Shown here piece by piece: positions 8,392-16,036 of a DNA stretch of 64,000 nucleotides. The stretch comes from Chloroflexota bacterium (GTDB lineage: Bacteria; Chloroflexota; Dehalococcoidia; Tepidiformales; Tepidiformaceae): assembly GCA_016234445.1 (NCBI GenBank), contig JACRBT010000010.1:1-64000 (forward strand). Direction: 5' to 3'. The position numbers were made by a program, and so were the translations under genes. The notes beneath the pieces were generated by a model. It ran no database searches. It was not told where the DNA came from and was given only the letters and a program-made list of their open reading frames with translations. Within the stretch, counting starts at the first letter, position 1; every line of letters begins with the position of its first letter.

Positions 8392-8420
8392 CCCCCGCGC
8401 CTCAAGAGCGCTCTCTCCTC

Positions 8421-8460
8421 GGGGAAGGCCGGCCACACTGCCGGCCTTCCCCGTTTGTTC
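8421..8460 (+). terminator. Intrinsic terminator
   Basis: GGGGAAGGCCGGC-cacact-GCCGGCCTTCCCC is a 13 bp perfect stem with a 6-base loop, followed by GTTTGTT. It lies 30 bases after the stop of the membrane-protein gene. Confidence 0.9.
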
Positions 8461-8505
8461 CCCGGCCACTGGTCAGAGCCCGCCGGCGGTTCTTACACTG
8501 CCCCG

Positions 8506-9105
8506 GTGAGGCGCCTGCTGCTCGCCACCAACAACCCCGGCAAGGTGCGCGAGATGCGCCGCCTCCTCGCAGGCTGCGGTTTCGAAGTCGTCACTCCCGC
8601 GGAAATCGGCCTTGCGTTGGAGGTCGAGGAAAGCGGCGCCTCCTACGAAGAAAACGCCCGCCTCAAAGCCGAGGCGTTTGCCAGCGCGGCCGGCTGCATG
8701 GCACTTGCCGACGACTCCGGGATCGAAGTGGACACCCTCGATGGGGCCCCGGGCGTGTTCTCCGCGCGCTTCGGCGGCCCTGGCCTCGACGACGAAGGCC
8801 GCACCCGGCACCTCCTCGCGCGGCTGGAGGGAGTGCCCCCCGAACGGCGAAGCGCGCGCTACCGGGCCGTTGTTGTCGTTGCCTCCCCGGGGGCGGGGTC
8901 GCACCCACACGTCTTCGAAGGCGTCCAGGAAGGTTGCATTGCGACGGCGCCCCGGGGGAGCGGCGGCTTCGGCTACGACCCCGTCTTCCTCGTCGATGGG
9001 CGCACCCAGGCAGAGCTGACGGACGAGGAGAAGGATGCGATCAGCCATCGCGGCAAGGCCGTGCGGGCCGCTGCCGTCTACCTGAGGGGGGTGGCGGGCT
9101 CATGA
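8506..9105 (+). CDS. rdgB: Non-canonical purine NTP pyrophosphatase (RdgB/HAM1)
   Basis: A 199-residue enzyme that hydrolyses (deoxy)inosine and xanthosine triphosphates to monophosphates, keeping damaged purines out of nucleic acids. The family signature LLLATNNPGKVREM begins directly at the proposed GTG start, 8506. Further motifs are ESGASYEENARLKAEA, ADDSGIEVDTLDGAPGVFSARF and GSGGFGYDPVF, ending with SHRGKA. The track ORF starts upstream at 8455, but TACACT lies 6 bases before the GTG, which fits a leaderless start and makes the longer N-terminus unlikely. The stop overlaps the next gene as ATGA. Confidence 0.95.
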   Translation: MRRLLLATNNPGKVREMRRLLAGCGFEVVTPAEIGLALEVEESGASYEENARLKAEAFASAAGCMALADDSGIEVDTLDGAPGVFSARFGGPGLDDEGRTRHLLARLEGVPPERRSARYRAVVVVASPGAGSHPHVFEGVQEGCIATAPRGSGGFGYDPVFLVDGRTQAELTDEEKDAISHRGKAVRAAAVYLRGVAGS

Positions 9106-9632
9106 ACCGCTCGCTGCGCGCGGCCGCGATGGTGTCGCTGCTTGGGGGCCTGGTCCTGCCGCTCGCCGCGGCCTGTGGTCAGCCGGGCTCGCTCCCGGAC
9201 CCGGCCCCTTGCCCAACGCCCGCCGCCATCCCCACCGCGACGAGCACGCGCACCCTCAGCGCCGAAGGCACCTATCGCGGCGCCATCGTCCGCGGCGCCG
9301 GCCGCCTGAACGAACTCGACCGGGCGTGGATCCAGCGGCGGCCTTCCCGGAAGATCAGCAACAGCGCCAGCTTCCGCAGCGACTATGCGGCCTACGCGGA
9401 CGAAGCCGTCTGCCTTGCCACGGCGCTTCGCGACCTGCCAATCCCGGACCCGAAGTACGCGCAGTGGGACGCGCTTTTCGACGAAAAGATGGACCAGGCG
9501 ATTGCGATCATGCAGCAGGGGCGCACGGCCGTGGACCGCCGCAACACGAGCGACTACAAGGACTGGAACGCCGCCGTCGATGCCCGGGGCCTGGACCTGG
9601 AGCGGCTGATGCAGGTCTTCCCGCCCCGGTAG
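9102..9632 (+). CDS. Putative lipoprotein
   Basis: A 176-residue protein whose ATG overlaps the rdgB stop (ATGA), so the two are translationally coupled. The N-terminus MNRSLRAAAMVSLLGGLVLPLAAACGQPG is a lipoprotein signal peptide with lipobox LAAAC. The mature part is helical and rich in Ala, Asp and Arg, with no recognised domain. It should be anchored on the outer face of the cytoplasmic membrane. The upstream ATG in the track (8934) lies inside rdgB and is not used. Confidence 0.8.
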   Translation: MNRSLRAAAMVSLLGGLVLPLAAACGQPGSLPDPAPCPTPAAIPTATSTRTLSAEGTYRGAIVRGAGRLNELDRAWIQRRPSRKISNSASFRSDYAAYADEAVCLATALRDLPIPDPKYAQWDALFDEKMDQAIAIMQQGRTAVDRRNTSDYKDWNAAVDARGLDLERLMQVFPPR

Positions 9633-9687
9633 CGCCGGGGGAATATGCTAGACTCCCGGGCACTCTTCCCACACGGAGCATTCACCC

Positions 9688-10518
9688 CTGGCCGCAACAC
9701 CGACGACCCTCGAACAGCACTACAGCGATGGTTCGCTCTCCGGGCGTCTCCTGGCGGGGCTGCGCGCGGCCGGCGTCGACATGGCCCACGTGACCCGAGA
9801 GACCCTTGCCGCCGCCGACCAGTTCCATCACGGCGGCGCGGCGGCGACGGTTGAGCTGGCCAACCTCGCCGGCCTTCGCCCCGGGATGCGGGTACTCGAC
9901 CTGGGCAGCGGGCTTGGTGGCCCTGCCCGGACGCTCGCCGCTGAGTTCGGCTGCGCGGTCACGGGCATCGACCTCGTGCCCGACTTTGTCGCCGCCGCGA
10001 CGATGCTGACGGAGCTCACCGGGATGAGCGACAGGGTCAGTTTCCAGCAGGGGAGTGCGCTCGAGCTGCCGTTCGCGGACGGCGCCTTCGACGTGGTTTG
10101 GACGCAGAACGTGATGATGAACATCGCCGCCAAGGACCAGCTCTTCCGCGAGGTCCGGCGGGTGTTGAAGCCCGGCGGCAGGTTCGCCTTTCAGGACATC
10201 CTCCAGGGCGAGGGGGAGCTGCTCCTGCCGGTGCCGTGGGCGACGGAGCCATCGCACAGCCACCTGGTCCGGGCGGAAGAGGAGCGGAACCTGCTGAAGG
10301 CCGCGGGCTTCCGCGAGGTCTCGTGGCTCGACACGACGGGACGGCTGGCCGACGCCCGGCTGGTGCCCGCGGCACCTGGCCAGGCTCCCGCTGCGCCGCC
10401 GCCATTCGGGCTCCACCTGGTGATGGGGAGCAGCGCGCCGGTGAAGGGGGCGAACCTCCTGGCGAACGCGCGCGAGGGGCGGATCCTGTCGGTGCTGGGG
10501 GTGTTTGACCGGGGGTGA
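9688..10518 (+). CDS. SAM-dependent methyltransferase (small-molecule N-methyltransferase type)
   Basis: A class I methyltransferase with motif I VLDLGSGLGGPART, motif II DLVPDF and post-motif FDVVWTQNVMMNI, followed by LKPGGRFAFQDIL. The track starts at ATG 9781, but the frame stays family-like upstream (EQHYSDGSLSGRLLAGLRAAGVD), as in sarcosine/dimethylglycine-type methyltransferases. After the in-frame TAG at 9649 the only upstream start-like codon is CTG 9688, with GGAG about 9 bases before it. I therefore propose 9688 (276 residues) with moderate certainty. The methyl acceptor is unknown. The gene ends directly at a palindromic repeat. Confidence 0.8.
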   Translation: MAATPTTLEQHYSDGSLSGRLLAGLRAAGVDMAHVTRETLAAADQFHHGGAAATVELANLAGLRPGMRVLDLGSGLGGPARTLAAEFGCAVTGIDLVPDFVAAATMLTELTGMSDRVSFQQGSALELPFADGAFDVVWTQNVMMNIAAKDQLFREVRRVLKPGGRFAFQDILQGEGELLLPVPWATEPSHSHLVRAEEERNLLKAAGFREVSWLDTTGRLADARLVPAAPGQAPAAPPPFGLHLVMGSSAPVKGANLLANAREGRILSVLGVFDRG

Positions 10519-10568
10519 CCCTCACCCCCCGGCCCCCTCTCCACCGGCCGGTGGAGAGGGGGAGTGAG
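10519..10568. repeat. CCTCACCCCCCGG palindrome, copy 1
   Basis: CCCTCACCCCCCGG precedes CCCCCTCTCCACCGGCCGGTGGAGAGGGGG, a near-perfect long hairpin. It begins at the methyltransferase stop codon. Copies with the same arms and different loops are at 15641, 29104 and 60510. It may work as a terminator but has no U-tract. Confidence 0.85.
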
Positions 10569-10574
10569 CGCGGC

Positions 10575-10770
10575 GGGGGCTGGGCGCTGGAGGCTGGCGC
10601 GTGGCGGTGTTGGCAGGGGATGCGGCCACGGGCAGAATCCCTACCCGCGGGTAGCGGCGGGCTCTGGGCGCGGCTGAAGGCTGGCGCGACTCGGCGTTGG
10701 CAGGCGATGCGCCCACGGGGGGGCGCGGCTACCGGCGGTGTCCGGCGATGCGGCCACGGTCGGCCCGGCG
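10575..10770. repeat. REP-like GC-rich stem-loops (three copies)
   Basis: Three copies of the GCGGCC-loop-GGCCGC family lie between two convergent 3' ends. The middle copy reads GCGCCC-acgggg-GGGCGC, where both arms have changed together (compensatory). The last copy (CGGCGGTTAGCC) contains the stop codon of the following acyl-CoA dehydrogenase. No gene is seen. Confidence 0.8.
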
Positions 10771-10771
10771 G

Positions 10772-11950
10772 TTAGCCCCGGGGGAGGCCGAGGCCGCGCT
10801 GGGCGATGATGTTGCGCTGGATCTCGGTGGTGCCGCCGCCGATGGGGCCGGAGACGGCGAGCAGGTAGCTGGTGAGGACGCGGCCGTGGAGCGGGGCCCA
10901 CTTCGACCCCGGCTTGAGCGCGCCGAACGGGCCCATCAGGTTGACGCCGATGTTGCCGACCTTGATCCCGAGGAGGGCCATCCAGACCTTGCCGATGCTC
11001 GCCTCGTAGTTCGGCACGTCGCCCTTAGCCTGGAGCCAGGCCGTCCGGTACGCCACCAGCCGCCCAACCTCGACGTCGATCACGAGGTCGGCCAGCTTGT
11101 GCTGCACCGCCGGCTTGTCCCACGGCCGCCCGCCGGGGTGCGTCTCCTTCGCCCAGCGGACGAGGTCGTGGATGGTCCGTCGGGCGCCGCTGATGGCGGC
11201 GATGTTCGAGCGCTCGAAGTCGAGGGTTGTCGCGGCGACGTACCAGCCGTTGTTCTCGCCGCCGAAGAGGTTCTCCTTGGGCACGCGCACGTCTTCGAAG
11301 AAGACCTCGTTGAAGTCGCGGCGATAGGCGATGTTGGGGATGGCGCGGACGGTGATCCCGGGCGTCTTCATGTCGACGACGAAGGCGCTGATGCCCTTGT
11401 GCTTGGGGACGTCCTGGTCGGTCCGGGCGAGGAGGAGCATCTTGTCGGCGACGTGGCCGTTGGAGGTCCAGATCTTCTGGCCGTTGATGACGTAGTCGTC
11501 GCCGTCGCGGACGGCCCGGGTCTGCATGCTCGCGAGGTCGCTGCCGGAGCCGGGTTCGCTGAAGCCCTGGCAGTACCAGGCCTCGCCCGAAGCCATCTCC
11601 GGGAGCCAGCGCATCTTCTGTTCTTCGCTGGCGTTGACGATCATCGTCGGGCCGGTGATGCCGATGGTGAAGAGCCTGCCGGCGGCCGGGGCGCGGTGGT
11701 AGGCCATCTCCTCGTTGAAGATCATCTGCTCAAGCGCTGTCTTCCCGAGGCCGCCGTACTTCTCCGGCCAGGCGGGCGCGAACCAGCGTTTGGCCCCCAG
11801 CTTCCGGGTCAACTGGCGGGCGAAGGCCACCTGCTCTTCGTCGTCGAAGAAGTCGTCGCTGCCTTCGAACCCGGGCGGGAGCTCGGCCTTGAGGAAGGCG
11901 CGAAGGTCGCTTCGCCACTGTTCGGTGTCCGCGGGAAAACGAAATTCCAT
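10772..11950 (-). CDS. Acyl-CoA dehydrogenase family protein
   Basis: A 392-residue flavoprotein starting MEFRFPADTEQWRSDLRAFL. The N-terminal helical domain is followed by the FAD/substrate strands YCQGFSEPGSGSDLASMQTRA and YVINGQKIWTSNGH. The C-terminal signature is GPIGGGTTEIQRNIIAQRGLGLPRG. The length and motifs fit the group acting on unusual or branched acyl-CoAs with electron transfer to ETF; the exact substrate is unknown. TACACT lies 7 bases before the ATG with no Shine-Dalgarno, suggesting leaderless translation. No ETF gene is nearby. Confidence 0.93.
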   Translation of the reverse strand: MEFRFPADTEQWRSDLRAFLKAELPPGFEGSDDFFDDEEQVAFARQLTRKLGAKRWFAPAWPEKYGGLGKTALEQMIFNEEMAYHRAPAAGRLFTIGITGPTMIVNASEEQKMRWLPEMASGEAWYCQGFSEPGSGSDLASMQTRAVRDGDDYVINGQKIWTSNGHVADKMLLLARTDQDVPKHKGISAFVVDMKTPGITVRAIPNIAYRRDFNEVFFEDVRVPKENLFGGENNGWYVAATTLDFERSNIAAISGARRTIHDLVRWAKETHPGGRPWDKPAVQHKLADLVIDVEVGRLVAYRTAWLQAKGDVPNYEASIGKVWMALLGIKVGNIGVNLMGPFGALKPGSKWAPLHGRVLTSYLLAVSGPIGGGTTEIQRNIIAQRGLGLPRG

Positions 11951-11992
11951 GGCGTGCAGTGTACTACGCGGGCGAGGCCGGTCGACGTTCGC

Positions 11993-12688
11993 CTAGTTGC
12001 AGGTCGTGCCGCTCTTGCTGCAGGGCTCGTTTTCGATGCCGCCCTCGGGGAAGCGCTCCGCACAGAGCTCCGAAGGGATGCAGGCTTCGTCCGAGACCTT
12101 CGGGAGCTGCGTCCGCACCACCTCGTCGTGGGTCTCCGGGCCGTAGCTGATCAGGACGCGGTCGAGGTCGGAGACGTCGAGGTTCGCGATCCCGTCGACC
12201 TTCACGCCGTTCACGTAGAACTTCAGCGTCTCGGTGGCGGTGTTGCAGAGCTTTTCGCCCGAGGGGAGCTTCAGGCAGGTGCGCTCGGAGGTGACGCCGG
12301 CGAACGAGGGGTCATCGAGGAGGAAGCCGAGCGAGCGGAAGAACTCGTCCCAGGTGGTGCCTTCGCGGTGGATGTGGATGACGGTGTGCCGCGGGTCGTG
12401 AATGTGGACGGTCTGGCTCTTCTCGCTTTCGAGCGTGGAGACGAACTGGGGCTGGCCGAAGTCGAACTGCTGGCCGCGGATGAAGACGGCGAAGTCGGCG
12501 TGCCAGTGGACGGGCTGGCGGAGGGCGCTGACGTCGGGGGAGGTCCCGGCGTCCTCGCTGTCCCAGCGGACCGCGAGGAGCACCCCGAGAGCGATTGCCG
12601 TGATCGCAAAGACGGCGACGAGCGGGCCCCACTGGCGCGGGCCCAGCCAGCCGTCCCAGCCTCCGCCGGCGTCTTCGGGGGAGGTCAC
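11993..12688 (-). CDS. Membrane-anchored His-rich protein paired with the DsbA-like gene
   Basis: GTG 12688 is proposed because the DsbA-like gene upstream stops at 12690, leaving a one-base gap; the track ORF runs back through that gene. The 231-residue product has one N-terminal transmembrane helix (GPLVAVFAITAIALGVLLAV). Its exported domain has clustered histidines: PVHWHADFAVFI, VHIHDPRHTVIHIHREG. It also has four to five cysteines near the C-terminus (ACIPSELC...PCSKSGTTC). The pattern suggests a metal site (Cu, Zn) and possible disulfides. I do not know the family name. The operon position behind a thiol oxidoreductase suggests that this protein may be its client or partner. Confidence 0.75.
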   Translation of the reverse strand: MTSPEDAGGGWDGWLGPRQWGPLVAVFAITAIALGVLLAVRWDSEDAGTSPDVSALRQPVHWHADFAVFIRGQQFDFGQPQFVSTLESEKSQTVHIHDPRHTVIHIHREGTTWDEFFRSLGFLLDDPSFAGVTSERTCLKLPSGEKLCNTATETLKFYVNGVKVDGIANLDVSDLDRVLISYGPETHDEVVRTQLPKVSDEACIPSELCAERFPEGGIENEPCSKSGTTCN

Positions 12689-12689
12689 G

Positions 12690-13631
12690 TCAGGGCGCCT
12701 TCGTCGCGGTTGCCGCCGGCGTGGTGGCTGCGGCGGGGGAGGTCGTCGGTTTCGGGGTCGCCGCAGCGGCGGGCGTCGTTGAGGCGGCGGCGGTGGGCGA
12801 AGCGGTGACCTGGGTGTAGAGCTGGTCGAGCACCTTGCGCCAGTCGTCGACGGTCGCCGGGGCGCCACTGCCCAGCGGCGACCCGTTGATCAGGAAGCCC
12901 GGGGTGCCGGTGATGCCAAACGAGCTCGCGGTCCGCTGCTGGTTGTTGACGAGGTCGAGGTGTTCCTTGCCGTCGTAGCAGGTGTCGAACTTCGTCCGGT
13001 CGAGGCCCAGTTGGGAAGCGAGGTCCTTGAGCTTCGCATCGCTGAAGCGGCCGACGTTCTTCTTTTCGTTCTCGATTTGGCCGGCCTTCGCCTGGATGAG
13101 GAAGAGCTCGTCGTGGTACTGCCAGAACTTGTCCTGGTCGGCGGCGCACTGGGACGCGAGGGCGGCGTTCGCGGACTCAACCCCCAGGAGGGGGAGGTGG
13201 TTGTAGATGATCTGGAGCTTGCCGGTCTTGACGTACTCCTCGATGAGCACGCCTTCCTGGGAGGCGGTGTATTTGAGGCAGAAGGGGCACTGGAAGTCTT
13301 CGTATTCGGTCAGCTTGAGGGGGGCGTCGTCCTTGCCGAGCGCCGTTCCCTTCGCCAGTTCGACGGGGAGGTTCTCGTTCATCGCCTCGATCTGCTTGAC
13401 CGTCGAGCTGTCGTTGCCGCCGGAGGTCATGACGATGGCGGCGATGACGCCGAGGACGATGATGACCGCGGCGAGGCCGAGGAGGAACGGCCGCGAAAGC
13501 CAGTCGGGCGAGCCCCCTCCCGAGGGGGGCTTCCCGCCGGGGCCTCGCGAAGAGGTGCGGACGGGCGGGCGCTGCTGGCGGGACTTCTGGGTGGTGCGCG
13601 ACTGTTCTCGGCGGGCCTGGCGGTTCGACAT
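12690..13631 (-). CDS. DsbA-like thioredoxin-fold thiol oxidoreductase, membrane-anchored
   Basis: A 313-residue protein starting at ATG 13631 (MSNRQARREQSR); upstream codons in the track ORF are discarded. It has a basic cytoplasmic N-terminus and one transmembrane helix near residues 52-72 (FLLGLAAVIIVLGVIAAIVM). A DsbA/Com1-type thioredoxin domain follows, with active site EDFQCPFCLKY and cis-Pro loop ITGTPGFLING. The C-terminus is a low-complexity Ala/Thr/Pro tail of about 45 residues. It should form or isomerise disulfides outside the membrane. The His/Cys-rich downstream gene is a plausible partner. Confidence 0.9.
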   Translation of the reverse strand: MSNRQARREQSRTTQKSRQQRPPVRTSSRGPGGKPPSGGGSPDWLSRPFLLGLAAVIIVLGVIAAIVMTSGGNDSSTVKQIEAMNENLPVELAKGTALGKDDAPLKLTEYEDFQCPFCLKYTASQEGVLIEEYVKTGKLQIIYNHLPLLGVESANAALASQCAADQDKFWQYHDELFLIQAKAGQIENEKKNVGRFSDAKLKDLASQLGLDRTKFDTCYDGKEHLDLVNNQQRTASSFGITGTPGFLINGSPLGSGAPATVDDWRKVLDQLYTQVTASPTAAASTTPAAAATPKPTTSPAAATTPAATATKAP

Positions 13632-13816
13632 GAAAGTAGGTGTTCCTGGGGGCGAAGATTCGGCGCGCGCAAACGGCGCTGCCGGATTGCGGGATGCGAA
13701 AACGAGGATACCACCCGCCCCGTTAGGAGGGGGAAAGACGGGCAACCCCCGTGGCCGCGGGAGGATAGCCGGCGCCGGGCCTACAATGCGGGACGGGCGC
13801 TGCCCGCGGAGGGATT

Positions 13817-14284
13817 GTGGACGGCTGGCGGATCTTGCATGTCCTGAGCCTGGTGTGGCTTGGCGCGGGCCTTGGCTCCACCTACCCGCTCATCCTCCGG
13901 GCCTGGGCGACGAAGGACCTGAAGTACCAGATGTACTGCCTCGTCGAAGCGGCGGACAACCACTCTCGCGTCCTCCTCCCGGGGGCGATGGCGACGGGGG
14001 TCACGGGCTTCTTCTGGGCGGTCAGCACGGACTACAACTTCGTGAAGGACGCGTGGCTGGGCACGCTCGCGGGGAGCTACGTGTTCTTCTACCTCGTCTG
14101 CCTGCCGCTCCTGGGGTTTGGTCTGCGGCGGGCCCGGCTGGCGGCGCTCATCGCGCAGAAGAAGGGCGAAGAGACGCCGGAACTGCGCGCGATTCTCGAC
14201 GACCGCGTGCCGATCGTCTTCGGGACGGTTTTGGTCCTGAGCGTGCCGTTTCTTTCGTGGCTGGCGATTTTCAAGCCGTTCTAG
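13817..14284 (+). CDS. DUF2269-family integral membrane protein
   Basis: A 155-residue protein starting with GTG 13817, with GGAGG 5 bases upstream and a TACAAT box about 30 bases upstream. It has four predicted membrane helices. The first begins WRILHVLSLVWLGAGLGSTYPLIL, typical of DUF2269, whose members are small membrane proteins of unknown function. Conserved-looking residues are His8 and the PGAMATGVTGFFWA stretch. It is a single gene converging on the lipoprotein gene, with repeats between them. Confidence 0.8.
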   Translation: MDGWRILHVLSLVWLGAGLGSTYPLILRAWATKDLKYQMYCLVEAADNHSRVLLPGAMATGVTGFFWAVSTDYNFVKDAWLGTLAGSYVFFYLVCLPLLGFGLRRARLAALIAQKKGEETPELRAILDDRVPIVFGTVLVLSVPFLSWLAIFKPF

Positions 14285-14290
14285 GGGCGA

Positions 14291-14325
14291 GTGCTGAGTG
14301 CTGAGTGCTGAGTGCTGAGGACTGA
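14291..14325. repeat. Heptanucleotide tandem repeat (GTGCTGA)4
   Basis: Four perfect GTGCTGA units are followed by GGACTGA. The array starts 7 bases after the DUF2269 stop codon. It belongs to the same 7-base repeat class as the arrays at 5721, 39941 and 41703. Confidence 0.9.
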
Positions 14326-14359
14326 GGGGGCAGCCGCGGGGGATGGTGTGCCGTCGGGG

Positions 14360-14530
14360 CGCGCGCCGCTCCGTGCCCGTCGCGGTACGGATGGGTGTGG
14401 AGGCTGGCGCGGATCAAGGCGGCAGGCGATGCGGCCACGGGGGGCCGCGGCTACCGGGTGCGGGTGGGGGCTGGCGCGGGACGAGGCGGGCAGGTGATGC
14501 GGCCAGGGTCGGCCGCGGCTACGGGCGGGG
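14360..14530. repeat. REP-like GC-rich stem-loops (two copies) with upstream module
   Basis: The module GCGCCGCTCCGTGCCCGTCGCGGTACGGATGGG is followed by two stem-loops, GCGGCC-acgggg-GGCCGC and GCGGCC-agggtc-GGCCGC, between convergent gene ends. No gene is seen. Confidence 0.85.
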
Positions 14531-14535
14531 TAGGG

Positions 14536-15573
14536 CTATCTGGTGATGACGACGGAGTAGGTGTTGCGGAGGCGGCTGGGGACCGGGAGGCCGGGGTCGA
14601 TGACGAGCGTACCTTTGGCTGTGAAGACGACGAGTTGGGCCTTGAACCCGGCGGGGCTGGAGGCGGTCGGGTCGACTTCGACGATGCGCCCTTCGCCGTC
14701 GGCCGTCCTTCCGCCGTGGCGGGCGGCGCCGCCGGGGACGAGCCGCCCGGCTTCGGCAATGTCGTCGTGGAACGTTTGCGACTCTGCTTCGAGGGTGGGT
14801 GCTGCGGCCGGGGCGTAGGCGGTCAGGGTTACTGTCCCGTTGGCCACGGTCGCGGAGAAGAAGTCCGACAAAGCCCCGCGCGTCCGTGACGCCCTCAGGA
14901 CCGCAAGCCTGCCGTCGGGCTGCCACGCCATGAGCTGGACTACGTCTCCGGCCTGCGCGCCGGGGAAGTCTTCGGCCCGCAGCTTGCCGGCGGGCTTGCC
15001 CTCGTGCGTCGCGAAGAGGATCTCCCCGTTGATCGAAGCCGCCACGAGTTGCGAGTCCTTCGCCCACATGAGGCCGCCGGTCGAGACGCCGTCCGGGCGG
15101 ACGATCCCGGTAACGGGCTCGCCGACAGGCTTGCCGCGGCGGTCAGTCAGCACCAGGCCGCTTTTGCCGGAGTACGCGAACCGGGAGCTGTCCGGGGACC
15201 AGGCCATGTTCTGGAGGTCAAACGTCGAGACCTTGATCGTGTCGTCTTTCCCCGAGCCGACGTCGAAGAAGTGCACGGAGAACTGGCTGTCGTCGCCCCG
15301 ATCGGCCGGGTCCGGGAGCGAGAGAGCGAGGAGCCGCGCACCGTCCGGCGAGAACGCGGGCGCGGTCCACCAGCCGGGCTCCGTCTCAAGCTTCGTCTTC
15401 CCGGTGACGGCGTCGAACACGCGGAGTGGAGTGCCGGGCTCGGTCGAGTCCGCGGGGAGTCTCGCGATCGCCACGAGGGTGGCGGGTGGTTCGGCATCGT
15501 CCCCGCAGGCGGGGAGGAAGGCCGCCGTCACCAGTGCTCCCAGGAGGAGGCCGGGCCAGCGCAGGCCTGACAT
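14536..15573 (-). CDS. Putative lipoprotein with WD40/TolB-like beta-propeller repeats
   Basis: A 345-residue protein starting at ATG 15573 (MSGLRWPGLLLGALVTAAFLPACGDD), which is a lipoprotein signal peptide with lipobox LPAC. The mature part has repeated propeller-type blades: WTAPAFSPDGARLLALS, NMAWSPDSSRFAYSG, GLMWAKDSQLVAAS and LMAWQPDGRLAVLR. Such SPDG/SPDS repeats are typical of TolB-like or PD40-type periplasmic propellers, often used for binding. The track ORF is longer only because the repeat region upstream happens to be open. Function is unknown. Confidence 0.85.
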   Translation of the reverse strand: MSGLRWPGLLLGALVTAAFLPACGDDAEPPATLVAIARLPADSTEPGTPLRVFDAVTGKTKLETEPGWWTAPAFSPDGARLLALSLPDPADRGDDSQFSVHFFDVGSGKDDTIKVSTFDLQNMAWSPDSSRFAYSGKSGLVLTDRRGKPVGEPVTGIVRPDGVSTGGLMWAKDSQLVAASINGEILFATHEGKPAGKLRAEDFPGAQAGDVVQLMAWQPDGRLAVLRASRTRGALSDFFSATVANGTVTLTAYAPAAAPTLEAESQTFHDDIAEAGRLVPGGAARHGGRTADGEGRIVEVDPTASSPAGFKAQLVVFTAKGTLVIDPGLPVPSRLRNTYSVVITR

Positions 15574-15640
15574 GCTTCGACGATAGGCCTGTGGGGATCG
15601 CTTCGCAATAGCGACAACGTTTGTCGCGTATGGGTGGCCC

Positions 15641-15687
15641 GTCACCCCCCGGCCCCCTCTCCACCCGCGGGTGGAGAGGGGGAGTAA
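15641..15687. repeat. CCTCACCCCCCGG palindrome, copy 2
   Basis: GTCACCCCCCGGCCCCCTCTCCACCCGCGGGTGGAGAGGGGGAG: the same arms as copies 1, 3 and 4 with a different loop. It lies about 70 bases upstream of the lipoprotein start, so this copy is not at a gene 3' end. Confidence 0.85.
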
Positions 15688-15799
15688 GGCGTGTTGGCGT
15701 GGTGGCGGTGCGAAAGTGCACGGCCGCAGTTCGCCGTGCCACGACTGTGAAGGAGTGGTTCCCGGCGTGGCCACGAGGTGCCGTCGCCGGGCTACCGGT

Positions 15800-16036
15800 G
15801 TGATGACGGCACCGGCGCCGCTCCCTCGCGGTCGCGGTACGGATGGGCGTGGAGGCTGGCGCGGATCAAGGCGGCAGGCGATGCGGCCAGGGTCGGCCGC
15901 GGCTACGGGTGGGGGTGGGGGCTGACGCGAGGCAGTCGAGGCAGGTGATGCGGCCACGGGGGGCCGCGGCTACGGGGTGCGGTGGAGGCTGACGCGAGGC
16001 AGTAGAGGCAGGTGATGCGGCCACGGGGGGCCGCGG
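15800..16036. repeat. REP-like GC-rich stem-loops (three copies) with upstream module
   Basis: The rest of this 463-base gap contains the GCGCCGCTCCCTCGCGGTCGCGGTACGGATGGG module and three stem-loops at about 15879, 15947 and 16015, spaced exactly 68 bases apart. The last one carries the stop codon of the nucleotidyltransferase gene. No gene is seen between 15574 and 16036. Confidence 0.85.
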
